This document shows, one piece after another, positions 33,007 to 40,752 of a stretch of DNA of 40,752 nt. Made by a program: the position numbers and the translations under genes. This DNA comes from an uncultured Oscillospiraceae bacterium. Its GTDB lineage: Bacteria; Bacillota; Clostridia; Oscillospirales; Ruminococcaceae. Within the stretch, counting starts at the first letter, position 1. Each line of letters starts with the position of its first letter. The notes beneath the pieces are model-generated. The model did no database searches. It was not told the DNA's origin and saw nothing but the letters and a program-made list of their open reading frames with translations. Location of the stretch: positions 1 to 40,752 of the forward strand of contig CAJTTB010000023.1 of the NCBI GenBank assembly GCA_910579175.1, in the 5' to 3' direction.

Positions 33007-34939
33007 AATAAATCACCTGATTGGGGTCATGATGTTTACTCATCTTTTTTCTTGCCTTACGATTTTCCACACTGTCAAAGATAATTGAAAAATCGTAATC
33101 AGGCGGATAAAGTTCACTTGCAGGCGTCTGCAATTGTAATCTCTTATAAGAAATCAGATGTTTGCTCTTTTGAATCTGTACACCAATTTGCGCCTGCTCA
33201 TTGGAACGCTTATAAACAATTCCTATCTGTTTTTTCGGATAGACAATCACGCTGTCACCTATCTGAAAGCGAAGCGCCTTTTCCGGTAACTTTTTCTCCT
33301 TTGGAGCGCGCTGTATTTGGGGTTTTATGTGCGTTTTTTCTGGTTTTGTTTGTTGTCTTTCTGACAGCAAATCCAGAGGAGGCGTTTTTACAACAGTTGT
33401 ATTGGCATAAGCATAATGAGCGGCTCTTTGAATAAAATTATCAGAAAATCCCAAGCGTTTGGCAATATAAAGGGCACAACTTTCTCCAGCTTCCCCCAAT
33501 TCTAAACGATATAAAGGTTTTAAGGTTTCTTTATCAAATGCCATTTTGGCATTGGTCAACCCCTTTGCAGTTGCGGCAAATTCCTTTACTTCAGAATAAT
33601 GCGTTGTTGCCACAAATAAGCAGCCCTTTGATTGCAACTCTTCTAAAATTGCAATTGCAATCCCCATGCCCTCTGTGGGATCGGTTCCAGAACCGAGTTC
33701 ATCCAGTAGTACCAATGTATCTTGAGAAGTCTTTTGTAGAATCTCCATAATATTGAGAATATGCGCAGAAAAAGTTGACAAATTTTGTGTGATACTCTGT
33801 CCATCTCCAATATCACATAATATTTGATTGTGCATACAAAAATAACTGCCCTGTGCCACTGGCACATGAAGCCCAGACTGTACCATCATGGACAATAATC
33901 CCACCGTCTTTAGGGCAACGGTTTTCCCTCCAGTATTTGGTCCAGTGATTACAATACCGCGCAGTGGTTCTTGTTTGGACATCTCTCCAATAGAGAAATT
34001 TAGTGGTACACACTGTTGTTTGTCTAGCAAAGGGTGACGCGCCAAACGAATTGACATGCGGTGTTCTGATACAATGGGAACTGGAATCGCCTGCATTTCT
34101 AATGACAACTTGGCTTTGGCAAATGCAACATCAAGAATTATCATGACTTCTATATTTTGTTTTAATTCTGTCTGATAGGCATCTACCAATCCAGAAAGTG
34201 TATAAAGAATTTTCTCAACCTCCTGATGTTCCTCTATCTTGATTGTCACAAGTTGTTGTTGTAATTTCTGAACTGCGGACGGTTCAATAAATACCGTTCC
34301 CCCAGAACCAGATTGGTCAATGACAGTCCCACTAACTTGATGTTTGTATTCTTTCCTTACCGGAAGTACAAAATGTCCATTTCTGGTAACTGGAACATAA
34401 TCAGAACAATAGGCGCGCTTTGTTTTTAAAATACTCTCTAGCTTTATTTTTATCTGTTGTTTTGTAACCTCTATCTTACGGCGAATATCGCGCAGTTGTG
34501 GGCTTGCTCCATCATCAACTAGATGATTGCGAATACAGCGGTTGAGTTCTTCAGATAAATCCTCAGCGGCGGCAATACTTTGCCCATAGGTCGTCATATG
34601 GGTTTGCAGGTGTTCTGCCTTTGCCAAATAGCGCTGCATCTGTCGACAAGAAGATAAAAAACGAATGATCTTTGTAAGTTGTTCTGGTGTCAACATCGCA
34701 CCCTTTTGCGCCAAATCCAATATCGCTTCAATATCAGGCATAGCAGTAACTGGGGGATTGCCAAAATGTTCTATCATTTGTTTTGCTTCGGTGGTCTGTT
34801 TGATTCTGCGATGACATTCCTGTTCATTTAATGTGGGTGTCAATTGTTTTAATCGCGTTTTTGCCTGTTCAGATAAGGCATAATCTGACAGCATTTGTTT
34901 TATGATATGAAATTCTAAAATCATTTCACTTTGATTCAT
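32993..34939 (-). CDS. MutS2-like ATPase lacking the Smr nuclease domain
   Basis: MutS-family protein of 648 residues with MutS2 architecture: an N-terminal core and coiled-coil region (about 1-290), an ATPase with Walker A GPNTGGKT (333-340), Walker B TLVLLDE (408-414) and the SGTDPTEG signature, then a KOW-like beta domain (about 555-605, FQIGDSVIVYPKKQIG). MutS2 proteins usually run to about 780 residues and end in an Smr endonuclease domain. Here the protein stops after about 40 more residues, with no LDLR or Smr motif. The end looks natural, since it overlaps the GNAT gene, so this is probably a distinct short paralogue rather than a recent truncation. The full-length MutS2 may be elsewhere in the genome. 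Upstream lies the structured leader ending in a terminator. Confidence 0.88.
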   Translation of the reverse strand: MNQSEMILEFHIIKQMLSDYALSEQAKTRLKQLTPTLNEQECHRRIKQTTEAKQMIEHFGNPPVTAMPDIEAILDLAQKGAMLTPEQLTKIIRFLSSCRQMQRYLAKAEHLQTHMTTYGQSIAAAEDLSEELNRCIRNHLVDDGASPQLRDIRRKIEVTKQQIKIKLESILKTKRAYCSDYVPVTRNGHFVLPVRKEYKHQVSGTVIDQSGSGGTVFIEPSAVQKLQQQLVTIKIEEHQEVEKILYTLSGLVDAYQTELKQNIEVMIILDVAFAKAKLSLEMQAIPVPIVSEHRMSIRLARHPLLDKQQCVPLNFSIGEMSKQEPLRGIVITGPNTGGKTVALKTVGLLSMMVQSGLHVPVAQGSYFCMHNQILCDIGDGQSITQNLSTFSAHILNIMEILQKTSQDTLVLLDELGSGTDPTEGMGIAIAILEELQSKGCLFVATTHYSEVKEFAATAKGLTNAKMAFDKETLKPLYRLELGEAGESCALYIAKRLGFSDNFIQRAAHYAYANTTVVKTPPLDLLSERQQTKPEKTHIKPQIQRAPKEKKLPEKALRFQIGDSVIVYPKKQIGIVYKRSNEQAQIGVQIQKSKHLISYKRLQLQTPASELYPPDYDFSIIFDSVENRKARKKMSKHHDPNQVIYYDTK

Positions 34940-34965
34940 TGAAAATATCCTTTCTCATCCAAAAA

Positions 34966-35293
34966 TTATAAAAAGACCCACAGGAGATACTTGCTTGTTG
35001 CTCTCCTGTGGGTCTTTGATTGTTTGTTTGAAAAGATATATTTATCCGTACTCAAACAATTCCATCAAAGTGATAAATACCACTTTAATAGAATCATCTA
35101 TCCCAGTTTAGTTGTTATGAAAGCAATCTGTAAGGCAAATATCCGACAGTGTTTTGGTAACACCGATCGGATTGGCAACACAAACCAGACAGAGTATTCC
35201 TCTGTCAAATGTCATCTGCCATTCCGACAATTTAATTGTGGTCCACCTTTACAGATACCGTTAACATACTTCAACTACCTTTCTTATTTGAAT
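34966..35293 (-). ncRNA. Candidate structured RNA, about 325 nt, or MutS2 leader
   Basis: A promoter-to-terminator unit on the minus strand with no credible frame inside. Pairings (plus coordinates): 35272-35277 with 35109-35114; 35265-35268 with 35116-35119; 35246-35256 with 35126-35135 (one bulge). These enclose hairpins at 35227-35239, 35188-35206 (GACAGAG/CTCTGTC) and 35142-35171 (12 bp with one bulge), plus a short helix 35217-35221 with 35173-35177. Downstream come hairpins 35067-35086 and 35019-35060 and the terminator at 34975-35014. I compared it from memory with tmRNA, RNase P, SRP, 6S, T-box and the common riboswitches and saw no match. The MutS2-like start codon lies 36 bases past the terminator stem, so it is either an independent RNA or a terminator-controlled leader. 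Confidence 0.6.
34971..35018 (-). terminator. Terminator between the structured RNA and the MutS2-like gene
   Basis: A perfect 13-bp stem (GACCCACAGGAGA / TCTCCTGTGGGTC) with a 14-base loop is followed on the minus strand by TTTTT. It stands only 36 bases before the MutS2-like start codon, so that gene depends on read-through or on a promoter inside this hairpin region. Confidence 0.85.
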
Positions 35294-35299
35294 ACATTC

Positions 35300-35328
35300 A
35301 CTATAACACAATGCAATCCAAATGTCAA
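35300..35328 (-). promoter_or_regulatory. Strong promoter just after the DUF5054 stop codon
   Basis: TTGACA, a 17-base spacer, then TATAGT on the minus strand, in the gap between the DUF5054 stop (35336) and the structured RNA. Predicted start near 35293. Confidence 0.75.
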
Positions 35329-35335
35329 TTGTGGA

Positions 35336-37399
35336 TTAATTGGACTTGATGCGAATTTCATAGGTAAAGGAACAGTCATCCTCGCACCACATCTTAAAAT
35401 TGGTGCCCCAGCGATTGTTAAAGAGATTGAAATAAAATCCGCCAGATAGGTCATCAAATTGATGATTCATACTGTATAAATTTCTTGCTCCAACACTCAC
35501 CAGTGGGGAATGTATATTTTTCATTTCAATTTGTCCATCTGCACCAGAATAAATCAATGATTCTGCACAATGCTGTTTGCGATTTCCACCCCTTACCACA
35601 TTGAGTGGAGAGATATTTTCACCCAATTTGCGGATCATCCAGCGATTTGGATTTTGTACATCAAATTGGAATTTAAACCAGATTGCCTCTGGAATTTTAT
35701 TGGCGTCCTTGTCAAACCAATTGAGTTGACATGTTATTTTATCCTTTTCTAAAGTATAAAGAATTTGTGCTTTTCTGGGGCAACCAAATTTTTCAGAGGC
35801 TTCTTCATCACTAATTAAGGTGACAACAATGGTATTATCCACGCGGAACAAATCACAAGCGGTAAAATCATAACAAGTTTGGCGCAAATCTTCTACATAT
35901 TCAAGACCTGGCTTGGAAAAGTCCCCTTCAGACCAACACTGTGTTGTCATAAAATCACGATTGTAGTGATAATATGCCTCATTACAATTGTTGATATCAA
36001 AGATTTCATATTGCAGTCTTGCTGCTTCTCCATCATGTATCCAACAGTGATTGTCCTTTTCCAGAAAAGAAATGGCGCCAAATCCATTGATCCTAATACT
36101 CCAGCCATTGATCTGAATGGTTCTACCATAAGAAATATCATGTGTTCCTTTTGTCATAATGACGGGAGTAAGCTGTTGCATTGCGCTTTGAGCCTGTTGT
36201 TTTAATGCTTCAGGTAGCTTTTGCAATGCTAAATTTAGATATTCTCTTTGTTCTTGGTGAGCACTTTCAAAATAGGAATAGGAACCTGTAAACACCCCTC
36301 CACGATATTTTTCAAAATCAGACTTTAATACCTCTAACATACACGCATTGCGATTGGTTAAAAAGTCCAATGTGGTAGTATCTTCTTTGCGTGCTTTTTG
36401 AAAATCTTCCTTTGTCCAATTTTGGAAATCAGCAAGATACTTTTTAAAGTCCAGCCCCCAGGTATGTTCTGGTATCAACATCAAATTCATCATAAAATGA
36501 TCATATGCTTCACTGTCCTCTGTGATAAGCCCTTCTTCTAACCAGCGATCCATCAATCGCAACAATTCTTTATAACGACTAATTTTCCAAGGGTCGCTTC
36601 CAACACCATGAATCCAAGTATCTGCAATTTCTTCCTCAATTATAGGAAGTTGGTCTTTGATTTCCATCAGACATGCTGCAAACTGATCCAATGTAGAGGC
36701 TTCCACTGTGGCATTGGGATATAGCGCTTGAATGCGTTCAAATTCAGCTTCTACTTCTTTGGCAGATTGTGGACCTAAGTTGTCACCAGTATGTGCAAAT
36801 TCCAATGCTTGGTCAAAGCCATCAATAGAAAGTGGTTTACCATATTCAGAGGAATAATGTACAATCATTTCGTTGCCTTGGTATTTCCAGACAAATACCT
36901 CTGGAATTTGTGGTACCATAGAAGAGGCATTCACACCAATATGTAAATATTGAATGCCTGCTTTTGACATTGGTTTTAAGATAGAAATGGTATGTCCTGG
37001 TACATCAGTCATTTTTGCAGCAATGGTCTTGGTGTGGTATTTTTGATCTAGCTTTTGACTGATTTTTAGATCATAATCAAATAATCTTTGGCTCATCAGC
37101 TCGGTATGGGTTGTACAGGCAAGTGCATGCCAACAAAAATATCCCTTTTCAATCGCTTCATCCATCTTTTGAATTGCTTCTTTAGAAGCGTGTTTTTGAT
37201 AATAATCGATTAAAAAAGAACCAACTGTCCAGATGAATTTCTTATGTTCTGGTGTGTTCATCTCCAAAGCCAGGTTAATGGCATGGGGAATATGTTCATT
37301 TACATAACGGTCAAGTACATTTTGCCCCATATCCGTAAATCCGACATCGAGATGTGTTTTATAAACAACATGAACTTTTTTAATATCTTGATGATTCAT
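35336..37399 (-). CDS. DUF5054 protein, GH38 alpha-mannosidase-like
   Basis: Cytoplasmic protein of 687 residues whose N-terminal domain resembles the catalytic barrel of glycoside hydrolase family 38 and which I place in DUF5054. The metal-binding HxD is H16 and D18 in YKTHLDVGFTD, and D132 in KMTDVPGHT aligns with the position of the GH38 nucleophile. The C-terminal half is beta-rich. There is no signal peptide, so the substrate would be intracellular, for example an imported or phosphorylated sugar. GGGAG precedes the ATG. It is monocistronic and followed directly by the promoter of the structured RNA. The exact glycosidic substrate is unknown. Confidence 0.85.
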   Translation of the reverse strand: MNHQDIKKVHVVYKTHLDVGFTDMGQNVLDRYVNEHIPHAINLALEMNTPEHKKFIWTVGSFLIDYYQKHASKEAIQKMDEAIEKGYFCWHALACTTHTELMSQRLFDYDLKISQKLDQKYHTKTIAAKMTDVPGHTISILKPMSKAGIQYLHIGVNASSMVPQIPEVFVWKYQGNEMIVHYSSEYGKPLSIDGFDQALEFAHTGDNLGPQSAKEVEAEFERIQALYPNATVEASTLDQFAACLMEIKDQLPIIEEEIADTWIHGVGSDPWKISRYKELLRLMDRWLEEGLITEDSEAYDHFMMNLMLIPEHTWGLDFKKYLADFQNWTKEDFQKARKEDTTTLDFLTNRNACMLEVLKSDFEKYRGGVFTGSYSYFESAHQEQREYLNLALQKLPEALKQQAQSAMQQLTPVIMTKGTHDISYGRTIQINGWSIRINGFGAISFLEKDNHCWIHDGEAARLQYEIFDINNCNEAYYHYNRDFMTTQCWSEGDFSKPGLEYVEDLRQTCYDFTACDLFRVDNTIVVTLISDEEASEKFGCPRKAQILYTLEKDKITCQLNWFDKDANKIPEAIWFKFQFDVQNPNRWMIRKLGENISPLNVVRGGNRKQHCAESLIYSGADGQIEMKNIHSPLVSVGARNLYSMNHQFDDLSGGFYFNLFNNRWGTNFKMWCEDDCSFTYEIRIKSN

Positions 37400-37590
37400 C
37401 TTAAAAACTCCCTTTTATTTTTATTTATTTGTTATTGTTATCATAATATATGTAATGACATTTGTCAATATATTTTTAAATATAAATCATAATGTATATA
37501 CATTTAAAACCTATTTGTAACATGAAAAATAGTTTTACTGATTTTGCTTTTATGCTACAATAGAATGAAATAAAAAGGATGTGAATAAAT

Positions 37591-38013
37591 ATGAATCAAC
37601 AGCAGATGATTCTGGTAATTGATGGACAAGGAGGGGGAATCGGAAAAAGCATCGTGGAACAATTAAAAAAGCAACTCCCTCATATCTTTATCCGAGCGTT
37701 GGGAACCAACTCCCTTGCAACTTCTCGCATGATAAAGGCGGGAGCTGATGATGGTGCCACGGGAGAAAATGCAATTGTAATCAATGCCAAACGCGCAGAT
37801 GTAATTATCGGCGCGATGGGAATCGTAATGCCCAATGCTATTTTAGGAGAACTGACTCCCAAGATGGCACAAGCGATTGCCTCCAGTGAAGCAATCAAGA
37901 TATTGCTCCCAATCGATCGGTGCCAAACCAGGATTGTAACCTTACAAGAAGGGACTATGGCACAGTATATTCAACGAGCAGTTGAAATGGTTGAAGAAAT
38001 TTTATCTGTATAA
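37591..38013 (+). CDS. DUF3842 family protein
   Basis: Cytoplasmic protein of 140 residues that I recognise as DUF3842: a nucleotide-binding-like glycine motif DGQGGGIGKSI (11-21), GTNSLATSRMIKAGADDGATGENAI and VIIGAMGIVMPNAILGELTPKMA are the family's fixed segments. The fold is probably Rossmann-like. The family occurs in Clostridia without a known role. AAAAGGATG lies before the ATG. It is monocistronic, with a terminator 4 bases after the stop. Confidence 0.9.
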   Translation: MNQQQMILVIDGQGGGIGKSIVEQLKKQLPHIFIRALGTNSLATSRMIKAGADDGATGENAIVINAKRADVIIGAMGIVMPNAILGELTPKMAQAIASSEAIKILLPIDRCQTRIVTLQEGTMAQYIQRAVEMVEEILSV

Positions 38014-38016
38014 AAT

Positions 38017-38047
38017 AAAAAGCTGTTGCAAATGCAACAGCTTTTTA
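38017..38047. terminator. Bidirectional terminator after the DUF3842 gene
   Basis: The stem AAAAAGCTGTTGCA-like / TGCAACAGCTTTTT serves the convergent small membrane protein gene as well and overlaps its stop codon. Confidence 0.88.
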
Positions 38048-38248
38048 TTTAGAAGGAGGGTTTTCCTTATATTTTAAGGAGACCTTTTGCTTTTTTCTAA
38101 AATATAAAATGGAAATTATACTATTGAGCAATCCCACACTGACCGAAATATCTACCATCTTATGTACTTTATAACGCGTTCCAATGTGTATCCCTAAAAT
38201 ACTTAAGAAGATGAAAAAGCTAAACAGAGAAATCCAAATTTTTTTCAT
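38045..38248 (-). CDS. Small two-helix membrane protein, function unknown
   Basis: Protein of 67 residues with two hydrophobic segments (about 4-20 and 32-49) and a basic, hydrophilic tail (FRKKQKVSLKYKENPPSK), so both ends are probably cytoplasmic. No family recognised. GGAAGTGG lies 8 bases before the ATG at 38248; an in-frame GTG overlaps that site and is rejected. The good ribosome binding site and the neatly placed terminator support a real gene. Confidence 0.65.
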   Translation of the reverse strand: MKKIWISLFSFFIFLSILGIHIGTRYKVHKMVDISVSVGLLNSIISILYFRKKQKVSLKYKENPPSK

Positions 38249-38383
38249 ATAGTAAACCACTTCCGTTCCGTTCTTTGATACTGGTGTTTACTATCATACA
38301 ATCAAGCTCCGCAAAATTTTTCAAAAATCAAAAACGAAATAAGATATTTGTATTATTGCATAAATAAATTTTAATAAATCTGA

Positions 38384-39499
38384 TTATTTTATTATTTTTT
38401 CCATCACAAAATCATCCATCACAAATCCATCTCCAATATCGGTTACCTGTTCTTTTATTTTTGTAAATCCACATGCTTCATAAGCTGCAATGGTGTTATG
38501 ATTATAGCGATTCACTGTCAAGCAAATACTAGATAAGTTTCGTTGATAACAAATATCTGTTAAGAAAGTAATGGTTTTTCTCGCCAGTCCTCTATTGCGA
38601 TAGCATTTTTTCAGATAGAGCTTGCTCAAAAACAGACGGTTATCCTCCTGTTTGATACCAGTATAACCCACATATTTATCATTATATCCAATTAAGAAAT
38701 ATTCATATCCTTCTTGGTCTATTTGCTGTTTCATAGCAGGATGGGATTGAAATCGATTTAACATATAATCCACCTGCTTTTGACCTATTAATGGCACAAA
38801 ATGTTGGTTCCAAATTTCTTTTGCAAGGGATGCCAATGTTTCTATTTGATTGTCTTCTGTCACAGAAACCCACCAGCAGGCGTGTTTATTCTGTACTGCA
38901 ATCCCTTTTTTAGTCAATGCTTTGCGGAGTTTTTCCATATTTCCATCATAACAATAACCATCCATACCGACTTCTTTTGCAGCGTCAATATTCTCCTGCA
39001 TATCATCAATAAAAAAGCACTCCTCTGGGTTCAAAGAAAAGGTATCAAACAAACACTGATAAATCCCCTTTTCGGGTTTTGTCAGATGAACATCAGCAGA
39101 AATGAGCTTTCCATCAAACAGTGAAAAGACTGTAATTTCTTTTTCATATTGATGAAAGCGCTGACTGGCATTGGAAAGTAGATAGATTTGATAACCCAAT
39201 TGTTTTAGTTCTTGGATCAATTCATCGCTCTCTTCAAATGGTGTCAGATATTCATGCCAGTGATCCATAATTTCGACAACTTTTTCATGCAATTCATTTG
39301 GAAGGCGTTTGCAAACCTGTTCTATCAAGACTTGTTCAGTGATTTCTCCTTTATCCAACGCGCGCCATTCAGACTCACCAAATAACTCCTTTTTTACGAG
39401 TTGTTGTTGCTCTGGTTCTGGTAGATAACTGCTAACAATTTGATCCGGATCCCAACTTAACAACACATTGCCCATATCGAAAATAATATTTTTTAACAT
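38384..39499 (-). CDS. HAD phosphatase fused to a GNAT acetyltransferase
   Basis: Protein of 371 residues with two enzymatic domains. Residues 1-200 are a HAD-IA hydrolase: motif I FDMGNVLLSW (the nucleophile aspartate is present, but the usual DxDxT form is DMGN, as in the YihX-like subgroup), motif II LLSNAS, motif III lysine in TKPEKGIYQ, motif IV FIDDMQENIDAA. Residues 215-370 are a GNAT domain: LFLSKLYLKKCYRNRGLARKTI with the acetyl-CoA loop RNRGLA, and LTVNRYNHNTIAAYEACGF. The frame is uninterrupted, so the fusion is real. It is monocistronic. The substrate of either half is unknown; a sequential dephosphorylation and acetylation of one small molecule is possible. Confidence 0.9.
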   Translation of the reverse strand: MLKNIIFDMGNVLLSWDPDQIVSSYLPEPEQQQLVKKELFGESEWRALDKGEITEQVLIEQVCKRLPNELHEKVVEIMDHWHEYLTPFEESDELIQELKQLGYQIYLLSNASQRFHQYEKEITVFSLFDGKLISADVHLTKPEKGIYQCLFDTFSLNPEECFFIDDMQENIDAAKEVGMDGYCYDGNMEKLRKALTKKGIAVQNKHACWWVSVTEDNQIETLASLAKEIWNQHFVPLIGQKQVDYMLNRFQSHPAMKQQIDQEGYEYFLIGYNDKYVGYTGIKQEDNRLFLSKLYLKKCYRNRGLARKTITFLTDICYQRNLSSICLTVNRYNHNTIAAYEACGFTKIKEQVTDIGDGFVMDDFVMEKIIK

Positions 39500-39654
39500 T
39501 TTCCATAACTCCTTTTATGATTTATTTTCTGATTATCTTTATTATACTTTGTTTTAAGCGGTTATGCAATCATTTATCATGGTTATTTTACAGAATCATA
39601 AGATGATCCACTGATTTCTTGTGCAAGCATACAAATTTCTAAAAATGAAATGAA

Positions 39655-39700
39655 CTGCGAGAAACAGAGAGAAATCGAGCATAAATGAGAGAAAACGAGA
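39655..39700. repeat. Purine-rich direct repeats upstream of rplM promoter
   Basis: GAGAGAAATCGAG (39667-39679) and GAGAGAAAACGAG (39687-39699) are 20 bases apart, start to start, with a further GCGAGAAAC just upstream. They lie about 40 bases before the -35 box of the ribosomal protein operon. The rest of 39500-39739 shows nothing else that I can name. Confidence 0.55.
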
Positions 39701-39739
39701 GATTTAGGGATATATTTTAAATTAAACGCCAAATTAGGC

Positions 39740-39768
39740 TTGACCTTCTATTTTAAAATGTGTATAAT
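39740..39768 (+). promoter_or_regulatory. Promoter of rplM-rpsI
   Basis: TTGACC, a 17-base spacer, then TATAAT. The predicted start near 39775 gives a leader of about 62 bases that contains a hairpin (AAAAAGCA / TGCTTATTTTT, about 39783-39809), which might be the L13 leader known from Firmicutes; I cannot confirm its consensus by eye. Confidence 0.8.
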
Positions 39769-39836
39769 AATTTTTGCAACTGAAAAAAGCATTGATTGCT
39801 TATTTTTCATTATCTTGAAATTTGGAGGAAATAGAT

Positions 39837-40265
39837 ATGTCTACTACAATGCCAAAGGCTGAAACAATGAGCCGCAAATGGTATGTGATTGACGCAGAAG
39901 GTCTTTCTTTGGGTCGTGTAGCTGCAAAAGCTGCGCATGTACTTCGCGGAAAACACAAACCAACATTTGCACCACATTGTGATTGCGGTGACCATGTAAT
40001 TATTATCAACTGTGCAAAAGCTGTTTTAACTGGTAAAAAAGCTGAGCAAAAATACTATAGATGGCACACCGGATGGATTGGCGGTCTAAAAGAAGTTCGC
40101 TATGATCATTTGATGGAAACCAATCCTGAAAAAGCAATGATGATTGCTGTAAAAGGTATGCTTCCTGATACTACTTTAGGTAGAAACCAGCTTCGTCGTC
40201 TAAGAGTTTATGCTGGTGCAGAACACAATAACGCTGCTCAGAAACCTGAAGCGTATACATTATAA
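39837..40265 (+). CDS. rplM: 50S ribosomal protein L13 (uL13)
   Basis: Large-subunit protein of 142 residues with the family segments WYVIDAEGLSLGRVAAKAAHVLRGKHKP, GDHVIIINCAKAVLTGKKAEQKYYRWHTG and a C-terminal GMLPDTTLGRNQLRRLRVYAGAEHNNAAQKPE. GGAGG lies 8 bases before ATG 39837; an in-frame TTG upstream overlaps it and is rejected. It forms the usual operon with rpsI, 17 bases downstream. Confidence 0.98.
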   Translation: MSTTMPKAETMSRKWYVIDAEGLSLGRVAAKAAHVLRGKHKPTFAPHCDCGDHVIIINCAKAVLTGKKAEQKYYRWHTGWIGGLKEVRYDHLMETNPEKAMMIAVKGMLPDTTLGRNQLRRLRVYAGAEHNNAAQKPEAYTL

Positions 40266-40282
40266 GAAGGAGGCTTATTTAC

Positions 40283-40681
40283 ATGTATGATTCTAAACCA
40301 TATTTTTATGGAACTGGTAGAAGAAAAAGCTCTGTTGCAAGAGTAAGAGTCTATGCTGGTACTGGTACAATCACCATCAACGGCAGAGATATTGACGATT
40401 ATTTTGGTCTTGAAACTTTAAAATTGATTGTTCGTCAACCATTGAATTTAACAGATACTTTAGATAAATTTGATATTGTTTGTAATGTATCTGGTGGTGG
40501 TGTAACTGGTCAAGCTGGTGCAATTCGCCATGGCTTATCCAGAGCATTGCTGCAATACAATGCAGAATTGCGTCCTGCTTTAAAGAAAGCTGGATTCTTA
40601 ACTCGTGACCCAAGAATGAAAGAACGTAAAAAGTACGGTCTTAAAGCTGCTCGTCGCGCTCCACAGTTCAGCAAGCGTTAA
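40283..40681 (+). CDS. rpsI: 30S ribosomal protein S9 (uS9)
   Basis: Small-subunit protein of 132 residues with YGTGRRKSSVARVRVYAGTG, SGGGVTGQAGAIRHGLSRAL and the invariant tail KKYGLKAARRAPQFSKR that reaches the P-site tRNA. AAGGAGG precedes the ATG. It follows rplM in the canonical order. About 70 bases remain to the window edge, with no terminator visible in them. Confidence 0.98.
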   Translation: MYDSKPYFYGTGRRKSSVARVRVYAGTGTITINGRDIDDYFGLETLKLIVRQPLNLTDTLDKFDIVCNVSGGGVTGQAGAIRHGLSRALLQYNAELRPALKKAGFLTRDPRMKERKKYGLKAARRAPQFSKR

Positions 40682-40752
40682 ATTTTATCAAAATGGCTCA
40701 AAAAGCCCGGAAAATCAAATGTTTACGGTTAGAGGGAAGTAATTTCAGATTA

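Noticed and set aside
35015..35293. T-box or SAM riboswitch upstream of the MutS2-like gene
   Set aside because: GGTGGACC at 35240-35247 looks superficially like a T-box core, but it lacks the UGGN-ACC form and lies more than 200 bases from the terminator. No SAM, lysine or cobalamin core motifs are seen.
34991..35449. A 152-codon open frame on the plus strand across the DUF5054 3' end
   Set aside because: It starts inside a terminator hairpin, has no ribosome binding site, runs antisense into a well-supported gene and has an unstructured composition. The region is better explained as a structured RNA on the minus strand.

Overview
This window reads as a chromosomal segment of a low-GC Gram-positive anaerobe of the class Clostridia. 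The signs are AT-rich intergenic DNA, AGGAGG-like ribosome binding sites, near-consensus sigma-A promoters spaced 17 bp, poly-U hairpin terminators, tRNA genes without encoded CCA, DUF3842, a YgbA-type protein beside a CydDC-like transporter pair, and two chemoreceptors. I cannot name the genus. No prophage, conjugative element or CRISPR array is visible. Gene order looks stable, with one locally duplicated patch (16.6-20.9 kb) and one decayed transposase fragment (about 8.1-8.3 kb).

Layout. 0-8 kb, minus strand: a Cache-type chemoreceptor, a block of 100-bp tandem repeats, then a three-gene operon that looks like a complete phosphorelay (REC-HD-GYP-GGDEF output protein, stand-alone Hpt, hybrid histidine kinase with two receiver domains) for cyclic-di-GMP control. 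8-11 kb: TnpB remnant, D-2-hydroxyacid dehydrogenase and xylulokinase. 11.3-16.4 kb: M23 peptidase, then a LysR regulator divergent from a DUF3737-MATE-cyclophilin-like lipoprotein set, with a LysR-type palindrome at about -66 of a near-consensus promoter, and a small membrane protein. 16.6-20.9 kb: three tandem modules built on a secreted metzincin-like protease plus a lipoprotein. Only the middle module keeps the protease; the outer two retain signal-peptide-region scars in front of their lipoprotein genes. 21-23 kb: acetolactate synthase ilvBN. 23.3-27.4 kb: an operon of CydD-like and CydC-like ABC subunits, a YgbA protein and a DUF454 protein, behind a strong promoter flanked by two inverted repeats. 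27.8-28.1 kb: tRNA-Pro, tRNA-Thr, tRNA-Tyr. 28.4-32.2 kb: a second MATE exporter and a second chemoreceptor with an apparently extracytoplasmic CZB-like zinc domain. 32.2-37.4 kb: a MutS2-like protein without an Smr domain, an overlapping GNAT gene and a DUF5054/GH38-like protein. Between the last and MutS2 lies a promoter-to-terminator unit of about 325 nt with long-range pairing. 37.6-39.5 kb: DUF3842, a small membrane protein and a HAD-GNAT fusion. 39.7 kb to the end: the rplM-rpsI operon.

The best candidates for something undescribed are (1) the structured RNA unit at about 34966-35293, which could be an independent ncRNA or a terminator-controlled leader of the MutS2-like operon; (2) the protease/lipoprotein array at 16.6-20.9 kb, whose pattern of orphan lipoproteins with protease scars resembles orphan immunity or inhibitor genes; and (3) the hairpin-bearing 100-bp repeat around the first chemoreceptor. 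All were read by eye. Domain names rest on recognised motifs, not on searches.
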